DNA of 64,000 nucleotides from Aliidiomarina sp. B3213 (GCF_003290085.1 NZ_QMKJ01000003.1:186001-250000); one strand, 5' to 3'; numbered from the stretch's first letter, positions 50,605 through 60,625 are shown. Translations and numbers: made by a program. The notes: generated from the letters alone by a model not told the origin.

Positions 50605-52476
50605 GTGCGCAGGCTTGTTCTCTCTTTAATATTATTCCCCATACTTGTGTCTGTTCCTGCCTATGCTAGCGACGACCCTTACGCAGTGATTGCGCAGTCG
50701 CGTACCTGGCTGAAACTGCTGCACGTAGACGAACCCGGAGCTTTAAGCGCTGTAAACGACCAGCGCTTTTTCTTAAGCGAGCAAGGTAGGCAGAACCCTT
50801 ATGCAGAACTAAGAGCTACGCTAGCAGCGCTTGAAGCACCACAAATTGCAGGCGAAGGCCATGCGGTATGTAAATTCCCTGCGCGCGCCCAGTTTTTAGC
50901 GCAGCAAAACCTAGTGCAGCCTACCGACGCTAATTGCCCAGAACGCGACGAGTGGTTAGGCAAACACCAAGACCAATCCGTAGGAGTAATGTTTGCGTCA
51001 GGTTATTTAGGAAACCCGGCTTCGTTTTTTGGCCACATGCTTATTCACCTTGGCGAACCTAGTTCAAACGACACCCCGGTAACGCTACTCGACACCAGCA
51101 TGAACTTTGGCGCAGACACTGGCGACGACGGAATCGTTCCTTATATTCTGAAAGGCTTATTTGGCGGCTATCAGGCTCGTTATTCACAAGCACTGTTCTT
51201 CCATAACTCAGCCATTTATTCCGAATCGGAAATGCGCGATTTATGGCAATACAAACTGAACCTGAACGATGAAGACCGCGAGTTTTTAATTCTTCACATG
51301 TGGGAAGTCCTGGGGCAAAACTTTGATTACTTATTTTTGTCTGAAAACTGCGCTTCGCGCATAGCAAGAACCCTTGAGTTGGTGATCAACGACGACCTTG
51401 CTCAGTCAAACATGCCTTGGGTTGCCCCTGAAACCGTAATGCGTAACTTAAGCCAAGCGGAGTACGAGGGCGAGCCGTTAATTGCAGAGCGTGAGCACAA
51501 ACCTTCTCGAAGACTCATTACCGAACACCTTTTTCATCAACTGACCAGTGATCAGCAATTTGCACTTGAAAGCACATGGCAAAACCCAAACTTGTTAAAC
51601 TTCCAAAACACGGCGTTTGCGGAGCTTAATACAAATGAACAAGGGGCAGTTATTGATGTAATACTCAGCCACTTGCTCACGCTAGAAGAAACAGACACGG
51701 AATTGCCGATACCCCAATTGCGCCAGCAAGCGCTAGTCAAACGGCTACAACTTCCTGCAAATTCGCAAGTTTCTCGTCCTTTGCCGCCACCACCGATTGA
51801 AACGGCAGTACCTTCGAGCATGTGGCGCATGGCATTCTTGGATAATAGCGAAATAGGTACAGTCGGCAGGCTAAGTTTCAGGCCGCTACACTACGACTTA
51901 CTGCAAAGTTCTGCTGCGCGTATGCCTTACGCCAGCTTGGAAGTATTGCGCACAGACATCGACATTACCGACAACAACATATCGTTGAATCGCCTACAGT
52001 TGTTCGACGTTACGAACCTTTACGTGCAGCGTACCCCGTTACCTGAAATGCGATCGCGTGCCTGGCAAGTTGCGGCAAACATCAGCAACACGCATTTAAG
52101 TTGTACCGACTGTTTAAACTTCAATCTCGACTTGAAAACAGGTTGGTCGGATAGGTTCGGACACGCAGTACCTTACGCCATGGCAGGTGTGCAGCTAAGT
52201 ACTACCGGCTTTCAAAAAGGTCCGGTAGCCGTAACCGCCACATTAGGCATGCTGTTAGACCATTCCAATATTCAGCGTACGCATATTGAACTCACCGCGC
52301 GCGAAGGATTTGCTGGGGAAGCGGGCAGAATAAGCCAACTTAACGTAGAGCATTTATTGCAAATAGACAGTGCGTTTGACGCACGCTTCTATGTTCGTGC
52401 CGACCGCTACCGCTTAAGTAACGGCGAGCAACAAAAAGGCCAGGAACTGGGCCTGGCCTTTAGCTATTACTTTTAA
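50605..52476 (+). CDS. Exported DUF4105 (Lnb N-terminal periplasmic-like) protein
   Basis: The 623-residue protein starts at GTG 50605, with CGGAAG 5 nt upstream, giving a clean signal peptide (MRRLVLSLILFPILVSVPAYA). A TTG at 50575 lies in the preceding terminator and is rejected. The DUF4105 domain (about 90-290) includes FASGYLGNPASFFGHMLIHLGEP and FLSENCASRIARTLEL, with Cys/His/Asn residues of an NlpC-like peptidase layout. The C-terminal 230 residues are strand-rich and end in LGLAFSYYF, like an outer-membrane barrel terminus. It may be an envelope amidase or protease; substrate unknown. Confidence 0.88.
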   Translation: MRRLVLSLILFPILVSVPAYASDDPYAVIAQSRTWLKLLHVDEPGALSAVNDQRFFLSEQGRQNPYAELRATLAALEAPQIAGEGHAVCKFPARAQFLAQQNLVQPTDANCPERDEWLGKHQDQSVGVMFASGYLGNPASFFGHMLIHLGEPSSNDTPVTLLDTSMNFGADTGDDGIVPYILKGLFGGYQARYSQALFFHNSAIYSESEMRDLWQYKLNLNDEDREFLILHMWEVLGQNFDYLFLSENCASRIARTLELVINDDLAQSNMPWVAPETVMRNLSQAEYEGEPLIAEREHKPSRRLITEHLFHQLTSDQQFALESTWQNPNLLNFQNTAFAELNTNEQGAVIDVILSHLLTLEETDTELPIPQLRQQALVKRLQLPANSQVSRPLPPPPIETAVPSSMWRMAFLDNSEIGTVGRLSFRPLHYDLLQSSAARMPYASLEVLRTDIDITDNNISLNRLQLFDVTNLYVQRTPLPEMRSRAWQVAANISNTHLSCTDCLNFNLDLKTGWSDRFGHAVPYAMAGVQLSTTGFQKGPVAVTATLGMLLDHSNIQRTHIELTAREGFAGEAGRISQLNVEHLLQIDSAFDARFYVRADRYRLSNGEQQKGQELGLAFSYYF

Positions 52477-52497
52477 GCGTGGCTATTCTAAACGAAC

Positions 52498-54150
52498 CTA
52501 GTCGTCGTTAAGCGCCACACCCATAGTACCGTTTACCACTTGGCAGCGGCCTCGGCTAGACTGTGTTTGGCTGTCGTCGCTCACTTGCATAATCAACTGG
52601 CCAATGTCTTCCACCAACTGCGCTACTCCGTTTTGGCATAGCGTAGTCATAGACGCATAAACACCAGTGTTGTCTAAAAAACGGTTGGTGACATTGCGTG
52701 GTGCTGTTGTTGGCTGCTCTAGCATAACAATATCGTTCACGCTGGTACTGGTAAGTCGACCCGTTGCACCGTTTTGTAAGTAATGGAATGTGGCTGCAGT
52801 GAATTGCCTATTTCCTTGTACGCCCTCGAAAATAGTTACACCCTCATTGCCTTGCACACGAAAGTAACTTTGCGCGGTATTTACCTGCAAACCTGTGTTG
52901 CGGTCGATACCGAAGCTCAGTGGAATAGCAGCCTGCTGTGCTAGCTTCATTAACCGAACTTGACGACCTCGCTGGGCAAACTCACTGTCTACGGTTCCAA
53001 ACGGGAAGATACCTAAGCCACCTAGTGGATCATAAGTTACGGTGTTCGTACCTAAGTTGCGTGGGCAGCTATTGTCTAGGTCGCAATTTAAAGGTGGTGC
53101 TGCACGCGACTGCGCTCTGCGGCGCATGGCTTCTCGGCTTGTGCCGTTAGAAAGCATGTTACTTTGCACCATAGCGTTAGACGCTTCACCTTCCGAGAAC
53201 ACAATGAGGCTGCCTTCACGGAAACGTTCAAGCACGCCACCTAAAAAACCAACTGGGTCATTATTTTGCACCATGGCGTCGCGTAAACGCTGTGCTCGAC
53301 CGTCTAGGAAAAACACGCCATGGGTTGTTGCTAATACGTCTCGCCATGCATTATCTGCTTCGCAATAGGCCACTTGTTGGGCATGAAATTGCGGGCTCAC
53401 TCTGTCACGGTCGTAGGTATCTAGGTCTGTTCTGCGGAAATCTTCTAATTCGTCACAGGCATTCATCATTTGTGCTTTGGTGACTACCGAGTCTAACGGT
53501 AGCCATTGCACAATTGCTCCTGCTTGCTCAAACGCACTGGTATAGCGTTGAACTTGTGCAAAGCTATTTCGAGCCGCTGCAGTGACCAAGGTTAATCTTG
53601 GTTGGCTGCCGCCGCTAATCGGACGCATCATGTTTACGATGTCGGTAATAAACTCTTGGGTAACTGGCGAAGACTGTTCAATATTCGCAACTTCGTTCAA
53701 ACCTTCTAACCGGCGTAACTCGAGCGTGTCTAGAATGCGGTTATATTCGGCGTCGGTAAGTTGCATTAATAAGTCTAAGTGCGCGCGCGAGCGAAAGCGC
53801 TCTACAAAACGAGGTTCGGGCACAATGCCACGGCCAAAGTGCTCAGACATTTGTGCCAGGGCTTCACTTACCGCGTTACGTATGTCTTCTCTGTTATCTG
53901 GCCAAATGGCTTGGTTGGTTGCTGACCGGCGGCGAACGTCACTCAGGTCAAACAAACGAGCGGTGCGCATTTCATTGGCTTGAATCCAACTTGTGTTTTC
54001 GCACCACTCTTGTTTCATGCTCGAGCAAATTTCTAATTCGCTACCTAGCATATACAAATTATAAAGCCGCGGAGTGTCTTGCGCCTGCGCACTAGCACTT
54101 ACCACAACAGCAAGCATTGCGCCTATCCAGCTCAATAAGGAGTACTTCAT
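52498..54150 (-). CDS. Exported cyanophycinase-like (S51-type) protein
   Basis: The 550-residue product has a signal peptide (MKYSLLSWIGAMLAVVVSASAQA) and a region like cyanophycinase or class I glutamine amidotransferase-like S51 peptidases: PRLTLVTAAARNSFAQVQRY, GAIVQWLPLDSV, GVFFLDGRAQRLRDAM and FREGSLIVFSEGEASNAM. In active cyanophycinases the last element is GTSAGA with the nucleophile Ser; here it reads SEGEAS, so the catalytic Ser may be shifted or lost. Late on, FEGVQGNRQFTAATFHYL also fits the family. ATG 54150 follows GGAG at 7 nt. It may be an exported peptidase or a non-catalytic relative. Confidence 0.75.
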   Translation of the reverse strand: MKYSLLSWIGAMLAVVVSASAQAQDTPRLYNLYMLGSELEICSSMKQEWCENTSWIQANEMRTARLFDLSDVRRRSATNQAIWPDNREDIRNAVSEALAQMSEHFGRGIVPEPRFVERFRSRAHLDLLMQLTDAEYNRILDTLELRRLEGLNEVANIEQSSPVTQEFITDIVNMMRPISGGSQPRLTLVTAAARNSFAQVQRYTSAFEQAGAIVQWLPLDSVVTKAQMMNACDELEDFRRTDLDTYDRDRVSPQFHAQQVAYCEADNAWRDVLATTHGVFFLDGRAQRLRDAMVQNNDPVGFLGGVLERFREGSLIVFSEGEASNAMVQSNMLSNGTSREAMRRRAQSRAAPPLNCDLDNSCPRNLGTNTVTYDPLGGLGIFPFGTVDSEFAQRGRQVRLMKLAQQAAIPLSFGIDRNTGLQVNTAQSYFRVQGNEGVTIFEGVQGNRQFTAATFHYLQNGATGRLTSTSVNDIVMLEQPTTAPRNVTNRFLDNTGVYASMTTLCQNGVAQLVEDIGQLIMQVSDDSQTQSSRGRCQVVNGTMGVALNDD

Positions 54151-54185
54151 TTTATTTCTCCGGGTTTTAAAGTTAAGTTCTGACA

Positions 54186-54665
54186 TTAGCTTCCAATATA
54201 GTCGAGTTGTCGCCACGCTTCATAAGTTATGACCGCAACCGCATTAGAAAGGTTCAGGCTGCGGCTATGTGGCAGCATGGGAATACGGATACGAAAACCG
54301 TCTTTTGCTTGGTTCAATACGCTGTCGGGTAAGCCTCGACTTTCAGGTCCAAATACTAACGCATCACCCTCTTCATATTGAACCTTAGAATGAGCCACCG
54401 AGCCCTTGGTAGTGCATGCAAACCAGCGCTTGGGTTGAACACTTTCTAAAAAGGCGTCGAAGTTCTTATGAAACTTCACTTGCGCCAGCTCTTTGTAGTC
54501 CATGCCTGCTCGACGTACTTTCTTTTCGTCGATATCAAAGCCCAAGGGTTCAATTAAGTGTAGTTGCATGCCGGAATTGGCACATAAACGAATAATATTC
54601 CCTGTGTTTGGCGGAATTTCCGGTTCAAACAACACAATATGTAGGGGAGACTGGGCTTGCGACAC
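54186..54665 (-). CDS. trmL: TrmL, tRNA (cytidine/uridine-34-2'-O)-methyltransferase
   Basis: The 159-residue SPOUT-fold enzyme methylates the ribose of wobble nucleotide 34 in tRNA-Leu isoacceptors. It shows [30 protein letters not shown] and the knot motif [20 protein letters not shown]. The start is GTG 54665, with GAGG 9 nt upstream. It lies 4 nt after the pldB-like gene, forming a two-gene operon, and ends 35 nt before the cyanophycinase-like gene. Confidence 0.96.
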   Translation of the reverse strand: MSQAQSPLHIVLFEPEIPPNTGNIIRLCANSGMQLHLIEPLGFDIDEKKVRRAGMDYKELAQVKFHKNFDAFLESVQPKRWFACTTKGSVAHSKVQYEEGDALVFGPESRGLPDSVLNQAKDGFRIRIPMLPHSRSLNLSNAVAVITYEAWRQLDYIGS

Positions 54666-54669
54666 TAAC

Positions 54670-55725
54670 TTATTCCTCTGCCAAAGCCGTAGGTAACGAC
54701 TCTAAAAATGCGGTAACTTCTGACATTGCACGATTACGAACGTCGTCGGTTTCCATCAGAATTTCATGACGGGCACCGTCTATTTTCACCAAGCGTGTGT
54801 GTTCATTATCGCAGTTTGCAATGAATCTGTCCTGTGCTTCAGGCATCACCACTACATCGTCGCTACCTTGCATCAATAAAATGGGCGTAGATATTTTGCG
54901 TGCCATGCGGGGCAAAATGTCCATGGCATTTAATGACTCGGTTAACCATTGCCACGTAGGGCCGCCTAAGCGAATGCGCGGATGCTCTTTGTACATACCC
55001 GTAAGCCAGCTATACCTATTCGCACTGTGAGTTAAGTCGTTCTTGGCAAAAGGTAATGGGTCGTAGTCTTTCATGCCTATGAAGTAGTGCGCCGAATTAG
55101 GTGCAACCGAGCGTTTCACTTTCGCCCCAAACCGCACTATTGCCTTGCCTAAGCTTTCAGGCCATGGCTTGGTGTTAATACCCATCATGGGTGCACTTAA
55201 TATTGCAGCTTTGAACTGAAACGGGACTTTTGCGCGACCATATTGCGCCATATATAAACTAGCAATGGCACCGCCCATGGAATGCGCGACTAAATAGCAA
55301 GGCTGTCCTTGAATACGCGGCTCTAGCTCGCTCATCCAGGTTGTGAAGTCGTCTACATAATCAATAAAGTGGTCAACGTGCCCATGTTCATGGTGGTCGG
55401 TTAAGCGTTCGCTAAATCCTTGGCCTCTGTGGTCGATAAGCGCCACAGAATAACCCGTTGCGGCCCACTCTAAAGCCACTTCTTGGTATTTAATGTAAGA
55501 CTCGATACGACCGGGCGAAATAACTACCCAAGGAGAAGGTTCTAACTGCGGCCAAACACCGTACGCAATGCGTTTGTCGTGCTTGCCGTTAAATTCTAAA
55601 TGTTCGGTGCGCTGCCAAAACGCAGCTAAATCTGTTTTTGCCCAGTCTAGCCACGCTGAATCTGTGTCTGCGGGGCGAGCCTCTAACCATGCATTCAGTT
55701 GTTGTTGAAGAGCTGCCTTGTCCAT
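54670..55725 (-). CDS. pldB: Lysophospholipase-like alpha/beta hydrolase
   Basis: The 351-residue protein matches the PldB/monoacylglycerol lipase group: [31 protein letters not shown] (oxyanion region), nucleophile AHSMGGAIA, acid in [16 protein letters not shown] and His in [14 protein letters not shown]. No signal peptide is present, so it acts at the inner membrane or in the cytoplasm, cleaving lysophospholipids or monoacylglycerols. It is the first gene of an operon with trmL. Confidence 0.9.
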   Translation of the reverse strand: MDKAALQQQLNAWLEARPADTDSAWLDWAKTDLAAFWQRTEHLEFNGKHDKRIAYGVWPQLEPSPWVVISPGRIESYIKYQEVALEWAATGYSVALIDHRGQGFSERLTDHHEHGHVDHFIDYVDDFTTWMSELEPRIQGQPCYLVAHSMGGAIASLYMAQYGRAKVPFQFKAAILSAPMMGINTKPWPESLGKAIVRFGAKVKRSVAPNSAHYFIGMKDYDPLPFAKNDLTHSANRYSWLTGMYKEHPRIRLGGPTWQWLTESLNAMDILPRMARKISTPILLMQGSDDVVVMPEAQDRFIANCDNEHTRLVKIDGARHEILMETDDVRNRAMSEVTAFLESLPTALAEE

Positions 55726-55792
55726 GCTGTGTCTCTATTCTTGTGAGTCGGTGTGCGCACTGTTTCTTATTTTTCTTTCTTACATTAATCTG

Positions 55793-57169
55793 CTAAACAC
55801 TACATGGTATCGAAAGTGTCACCGCAAACCCACCCTCGGGATGATTTTCTGCATGTAATTCACCCTGCAACACACGGCTAGCACGCTGGCAAAGTGCCAA
55901 ACCTAACCCCACACCGGCACCATGATGCCGCGACGGGTCGGCCCGAAAGAACGGCTGAAACAACTCTTCTAATTTTTCCTCTGCAACACCTGCTCCATGG
56001 TCACGCACAGTAATTGCGCATTCAGAACCTATGAGCTGTACATAAACCTCTACTGGGCTTTGTTCACCACCATACTGAAATGCATTGCGAATTAAGTTCT
56101 CCACCACCAAGCGCACCAATAGGGCGTCTGTTTCTAGGGTGATTTCCTCTTGCGCCATCTTAACGTGCAGTCTTTCACGCCAGTCGTCTTTGCCGTAGCT
56201 TAAGTCGGCTTGAATGTCGCCTAGCAAAGTATTCAGCGAGAACGGCTCGGTGATAGGCTCGTCTAACCCATTTTCTAGGCGCGACAGCCATAAAATACTC
56301 TCGATAATATGTCCTAAACGCTGTACGTCTTTGTTCAACTGGTTTACATGAACATTGTCACCCGTTAATTCTTCTTGCAGTAAGTCGAGGGCGATTTGAG
56401 AGCGAGTTAAAGGAGAGCGTAGCTCGTGAGAAACGTCACTTAATAAGCGTCTTTGGGCGTCACGAGAAACAGCAAGCTCCTCTGCCGTGCGTTTCATCGC
56501 TCGCGCCAGCTCGCCTAGTTCGTCTCTTCGCTTCGGCAATTTGCGTAAATTTGGGTAGGCTTGCCCTGCTGCAATTTCGCGCGTGGCGTTTCTTAGAATA
56601 ATCAATGGGCGCACAAACCAAATACCCAACACCAGTGCGCCTATTCCAGTAATCACCGACGCGAGTACTAGTAGTCGTGGAAGCCAATCTTGCTGCTCTT
56701 GCGAGTCTAACGCTAAGCTTTCTTCTTGGGTGAGCGGCCTGCTGATCACTAAATTCACCGGCCCTAGTGTAAAAGGCCCAGCGAGTAACCTGTTTCCCAC
56801 CGCTATTTGCTGCGCTTCATTCAATTGCAGTAAGCGTTCGGCTTGCATAATCACGGTTTGATGCAGACCCGGAGCATATTCAGCACGACTTGGTACACCG
56901 TTTTCGTCCAATTCCTGACGCGCCACAATTCGGTATTCGCCCACCAGCAACCTGCCCGACTGAAATGCTGGGTCGGCAGGTGCGGCGGTATTAAATATGG
57001 GTGTTAAGCTGCGCTCGAAGTCTTCCGACACCTGCGCTAACGAAGGGGGGCGTGTAACGCTAAACGCTGCATACAAGGAAATACTGGCAGCAGCTAACAG
57101 AAGAAACCAGAACAAGCCGAGCAAACGAAGGGTAAGCGACTGATACCATCGAGTTCTTAAAGCCTTCAT
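55793..57169 (-). CDS. cpxA: CpxA-like envelope-stress sensor kinase
   Basis: The 458-residue inner-membrane kinase has a first helix (LLGLFWFLLLAAASISLYA), a periplasmic sensor of about 130 residues, a second helix (about 169-189), HAMP, HisKA with LLSDVSHELRSPLTRSQIAL and a HATPase domain (VENLIRNAFQYG, VRDHGAGVAEEKLEELFQPF, GAGVGLGLAL). The overall pattern is that of CpxA, which senses misfolded envelope proteins. It is 24 nt downstream of cpxR and co-transcribed. The periplasmic part is more divergent than the kinase core, as usual. Confidence 0.9.
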   Translation of the reverse strand: MKALRTRWYQSLTLRLLGLFWFLLLAAASISLYAAFSVTRPPSLAQVSEDFERSLTPIFNTAAPADPAFQSGRLLVGEYRIVARQELDENGVPSRAEYAPGLHQTVIMQAERLLQLNEAQQIAVGNRLLAGPFTLGPVNLVISRPLTQEESLALDSQEQQDWLPRLLVLASVITGIGALVLGIWFVRPLIILRNATREIAAGQAYPNLRKLPKRRDELGELARAMKRTAEELAVSRDAQRRLLSDVSHELRSPLTRSQIALDLLQEELTGDNVHVNQLNKDVQRLGHIIESILWLSRLENGLDEPITEPFSLNTLLGDIQADLSYGKDDWRERLHVKMAQEEITLETDALLVRLVVENLIRNAFQYGGEQSPVEVYVQLIGSECAITVRDHGAGVAEEKLEELFQPFFRADPSRHHGAGVGLGLALCQRASRVLQGELHAENHPEGGFAVTLSIPCSV

Positions 57170-57193
57170 TTACTCGCCCTATTCAATGTAGAA

Positions 57194-57883
57194 CTAGCAC
57201 TCTACCATACGATAACCGCGGCCTCGAACAGTCTCTATGCGCTCTGGAGCCTGCGGTAGTTTTTTACGAATATTGCTCACATGCACGTCGAGCGATCTGT
57301 CGTAAGGGCCTAGCTGACGGCCTAGCACATGCATCGACAAGCTCTCTTTCGTGACCAACTGACCATGGTGCGTCATAAGCTGTCGCAACACTTCAAACTC
57401 TGTTGGTGTTAACACAAGATCATGATTGTCGCAGGAAGCGGTGCATTCCTTGGTATCAATTTTAAAGCCTGCAAAGCGTAATGACTGAACTTCAGTATCG
57501 TCACTCTTGCTGTTGTTTCGTTGCTGGCGGCGCAATAAAGCGCGAATACGGGCGACTAGCTCTCGCGGGTAAAAAGGTTTGGGTAGGTAGTCGTCGGCGC
57601 CGAGCTCTAAGCCGACTACACGGTCTACGTCGTCGCCACGCGCAGTAAGCATGAGTACAGGGTAATCCACGTCACTTTGGCGTAGCTGCTTCAACACTTG
57701 TAAGCCGTCGATATGAGGTAACATGATGTCGAGTAGAACGATGTCCCACGGCTGGCTTGTTGCTCTCTCTAACCCCGCTCTGCCGTCGTTGGCGGTGGTA
57801 ATCTTCCAACCCTCACGCGTTAGCACTTGCGTAAGCATTTCACACAATTCAATGTCGTCGTCGATCAGTAAAATAGAAGTCAT
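57194..57883 (-). CDS. cpxR: CpxR-like response regulator
   Basis: The 229-residue OmpR-family regulator has the receiver with LIDDD, phospho-acceptor VLLDIMLPHIDG, MLTARGDDVDRVVGLELGADDYLPKPFYPREL, and a C-terminal winged helix ending VLGRQLGPYDRSLDVHVSNIRKKLP, a near-signature of CpxR. AGAGG precedes the ATG. It is the first gene of cpxRA. GTAAA repeats upstream suggest autoregulation. Confidence 0.93.
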   Translation of the reverse strand: MTSILLIDDDIELCEMLTQVLTREGWKITTANDGRAGLERATSQPWDIVLLDIMLPHIDGLQVLKQLRQSDVDYPVLMLTARGDDVDRVVGLELGADDYLPKPFYPRELVARIRALLRRQQRNNSKSDDTEVQSLRFAGFKIDTKECTASCDNHDLVLTPTEFEVLRQLMTHHGQLVTKESLSMHVLGRQLGPYDRSLDVHVSNIRKKLPQAPERIETVRGRGYRMVEC

Positions 57884-57974
57884 ACTCTGTTACCTCTTTA
57901 CACTGTGCTAAGCCCTTTAAAAACGGCACTAGATTTAGCAAAAGCCCGTTTTTATTGAGTTTAGCCTGCCTTTT

Positions 57975-57993
57975 GTAAAGATAACATTGTAAA
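57975..57993. promoter_or_regulatory. Candidate CpxR box upstream of cpxRA
   Basis: Two GTAAA half-sites lie 14 nt apart (57975-57979 and 57989-57993) on the plus strand; further TTTAC copies are near 57897-57901 and 58017-58021. The known CpxR box is GTAAA-N(4-8)-GTAAA, so the 9-nt spacer is one longer than usual. The position, about 92-110 nt upstream of cpxR, fits autoregulation. Confidence 0.35.
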
Positions 57994-58040
57994 GATAAAG
58001 AGGGGAATTAAGAGTCTTTACAGACATATTTACGTTTTCT

Positions 58041-59447
58041 TTAACTTTCGCGCTTAAGTTTCCGCGTCAGTGTATTTCTACCCCAGCCTAAGCGCTCTGC
58101 GGCTTTTTGCTTATGACCACCGGTAGAATGAAGCGCTTCCTCAATGGCAATTTGTTCAATATTGCCCATCAATTGCGTAAAGCCTTCGGTGTCGTCAGCT
58201 TGGAAGGTCTTTTTAAGGGCATTGCGAAAACCCAACCACCAATCTTGATGCAATTCAGACGCAGACTGGAAGCCCTCACCATTACCATTAATTTCTGGTG
58301 GTAGTTCGTCTACGTCCACTCTGTCGCCACTCGCCATAACCGTAATCCAACGACAGGTATTTTCGAGTTGCCGCACGTTCCCCGGCCAAGGCGCAGCTTG
58401 TAGCTTTTTCATAGCTTCCGCAGAAACCGACTTCACACCGGTTTGTAATTCTTGTGCTGCCAAACCTAGAAAGTGCTCTACCAATAAAGGAATGTCTTCT
58501 CGGCGCTCTGCCAAAGTAGGCAAGCGAACATGAATTACGTTTAGGCGATGATACAAGTCTTCGCGGAACTTACCTTCTTCTACCGCTTTCGCTAAATCGA
58601 TGTGTGTAGCGGCAATAACGCGCACATTTACCCGAGTAAGCTCATGGCTACCTACGGGGTAAAATTGACCTTCTGCCAATACCCGTAGCAATCGAGTTTG
58701 CACGCCAAGTGGCATGTCGCCGATTTCGTCTAGAAATAATGTGCCACCGTCGGCCTGCTTAAAGCGACCATCACGTTTTTGCACTGCGCCCGTAAACGCG
58801 CCTTTTTCATGGCCAAACAATTCCGACTCAATTAAGTCTTCTGGAATGGCCGCCATATTCAATGCCACAAAATTACGCTCGGCGCGGTCACTATGCTCGT
58901 GCAACGCTTTTGCCACCAACTCCTTACCCGTTCCCGAAGGGCCGGTAAGTAAAACACTGACATGTGAACGTGAAAGCCTGCCGATAGCGCGGAAGACTTC
59001 CTGCATTGCCGGCGCTTCACCAATAATCAGACTTTCATTGTCTACCTTCGGTGCTTTCTTTTTATTTTGCTTTGCGTTGCGGCTCACTGCGCGTTCCGCC
59101 ACCGCTATAACATCGTCTAAATCAAATGGCTTCGGCAAATACTCGAATGCACCGCCTTTAAAGGCATTTACAGCACTATCTAGGTCAGAGTGAGCTGTCA
59201 TCACTACCACGGGAACCTGTGGCCATTGCGCTTGCACATGGGCGAGAACGTCCATGCCATTCATACCGGGCATGCGTACGTCGGTAATTAATACCGACGG
59301 AGGTTCTTCAACTTCCATAGCTTTGAGCAACTCTTCGGGTAAACCAAACAACCGAACATTCCAACCTGCGTTCTTAAATGTTCTTTCCATTACCCAACGA
59401 ATAGAGTCGTCGTCGTCGAGCACCCACGCTAATGTACTTGTACTCAT
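58041..59447 (-). CDS. glnG: NtrC (GlnG), nitrogen-response sigma-54 activator
   Basis: The 468-residue protein has the receiver (DDDDSIRWVMERTF, ITDVRMPGMNG with the phospho-acceptor Asp), an AAA+ domain (GPSGTGKELVAKALH, GHEKGAFTGAVQ sigma-54 contact loop, DGGTLFLDEIGDMP) and a Fis-type HTH (AERLGWGRNTLTRKLKR). Phosphorylated by GlnL under nitrogen limitation, it activates sigma-54 promoters such as glnA. Its start overlaps the glnL stop (ATGA). Confidence 0.97.
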   Translation of the reverse strand: MSTSTLAWVLDDDDSIRWVMERTFKNAGWNVRLFGLPEELLKAMEVEEPPSVLITDVRMPGMNGMDVLAHVQAQWPQVPVVVMTAHSDLDSAVNAFKGGAFEYLPKPFDLDDVIAVAERAVSRNAKQNKKKAPKVDNESLIIGEAPAMQEVFRAIGRLSRSHVSVLLTGPSGTGKELVAKALHEHSDRAERNFVALNMAAIPEDLIESELFGHEKGAFTGAVQKRDGRFKQADGGTLFLDEIGDMPLGVQTRLLRVLAEGQFYPVGSHELTRVNVRVIAATHIDLAKAVEEGKFREDLYHRLNVIHVRLPTLAERREDIPLLVEHFLGLAAQELQTGVKSVSAEAMKKLQAAPWPGNVRQLENTCRWITVMASGDRVDVDELPPEINGNGEGFQSASELHQDWWLGFRNALKKTFQADDTEGFTQLMGNIEQIAIEEALHSTGGHKQKAAERLGWGRNTLTRKLKRES

Positions 59448-60541
59448 GCAGACACTCCTTGTTCAGCAGCTTCTTGGGCAGCGCGCATGGCGTCGGTGTA
59501 GGGTAGGAATATAGTGAATTGTGTTTCACCGGGTTGGCTAGTGAGTTCTATTTTTCCTTCGTGCTGGTGCACTAAGGTTTGCGCGATAGAAAGACCCAAG
59601 CCTGTGCCACCCTCTCTACCGGTCACCAGTGGGTAAAACAAGGTGTCTTTTAGTTCTTCAGAAACCCCTTTGCCGTTATCGATAACAGAAATAAGTGCAA
59701 CTTGGCGGTACTGCTTACCGTAAATGGTTTCTTTATGGCTAACGCGTGTTTTCACCGTTAAACGACCACTTTCACCTAAAGCCTCAACCGCGTTATTGAG
59801 TAAGTTTAATAACACCTGCTCCATTTGGTCGGCACATAAAATAAGTTCTGGTAGGCTCGGGTCGTAGTCTTCGTAAAGCTCAATGCCGGAAGGTAAATTC
59901 ACTTTTAAGACATTAAGCGCACTACCAATGACAGCATGGGCATTCACTGACTCTCGCTTACCGAGCTGATTTGGCCCCAATAAACGGTCGACTAAGTTTC
60001 GCAAACGATCCGACTGGCTCATAATCATTTGCGTGTATTCTTCTAACTCCGCATTTTGCAATTCAGCATTGAGCAACTGAGCCGCACCGCGAATACCCCC
60101 CAAAGGATTCTTAATTTCATGTGCTAAACCGCGCACCAACTGTTGCGCTGCGGCTTGCTGGTGGCGTTGTAACTCTTCTTGGTTCAACCGACGAATAAGA
60201 TCGACCTGGCGCATTTCTAAAACCAAGCCTTCCACACCCTCGAACGAAACAGGGCTGGCACTCAGTTCTATGGTCATTTTCTTGCCGTCGTGCAGCACAA
60301 TGGCTACGTCGCTGTCGGTAAGGCTTTGCTGCTCGCTTAATACCTGTTGCAATAAACCGGGGCTTAAACTAGTGAAGCGAAAAACACTTTCAAACGGTGC
60401 GCCAAGCAAACGCCTGCCACTACCGGCAAATATAGATTCTGCACGACCATTGGCGTAGGTAATGTGTAAGCGTTGATCAAGCACCACAACAGCTGTGGTC
60501 AGCTGTTCGAATAATTCGGCAAAATCAGATTGCGTGGCCAT
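59444..60541 (-). CDS. glnL: NtrB (GlnL), nitrogen sensor kinase
   Basis: The 365-residue cytoplasmic kinase has an N-terminal PAS domain (about 5-120), HisKA with LVRGLAHEIKNPLGGIRGAAQ and a HATPase domain (LLNLLNNAVEAL, VIDNGKGV, GREGGTGLGLSIAQTLV). With PII protein it controls phosphorylation of NtrC. I chose ATG 60541 because GGAG lies 7 nt upstream; in-frame starts further up would run across the NtrC site. It lies 129 nt downstream of glnA with its own NtrC-regulated region. Confidence 0.96.
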   Translation of the reverse strand: MATQSDFAELFEQLTTAVVVLDQRLHITYANGRAESIFAGSGRRLLGAPFESVFRFTSLSPGLLQQVLSEQQSLTDSDVAIVLHDGKKMTIELSASPVSFEGVEGLVLEMRQVDLIRRLNQEELQRHQQAAAQQLVRGLAHEIKNPLGGIRGAAQLLNAELQNAELEEYTQMIMSQSDRLRNLVDRLLGPNQLGKRESVNAHAVIGSALNVLKVNLPSGIELYEDYDPSLPELILCADQMEQVLLNLLNNAVEALGESGRLTVKTRVSHKETIYGKQYRQVALISVIDNGKGVSEELKDTLFYPLVTGREGGTGLGLSIAQTLVHQHEGKIELTSQPGETQFTIFLPYTDAMRAAQEAAEQGVSA

Positions 60542-60587
60542 GCTTACACTCCGAGGTTCTTCGAAAAGGTTCGGCTGAGAAAAAGAA

Positions 60588-60604
60588 TGCACCATTTTGG
60601 TGCA
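60588..60604. promoter_or_regulatory. Perfect NtrC-binding palindrome upstream of glnL
   Basis: TGCACCATTTTGGTGCA is a perfect 17-bp match to the NtrC consensus TGCACCA-N3-TGGTGCA. It lies 47 nt before the glnL start, as the NtrC site at E. coli glnLp, where NtrC represses. It likely gives autoregulation of glnLG. Confidence 0.88.
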
Positions 60605-60625
60605 TTTCTTAGAAAAGTGCAAGAT

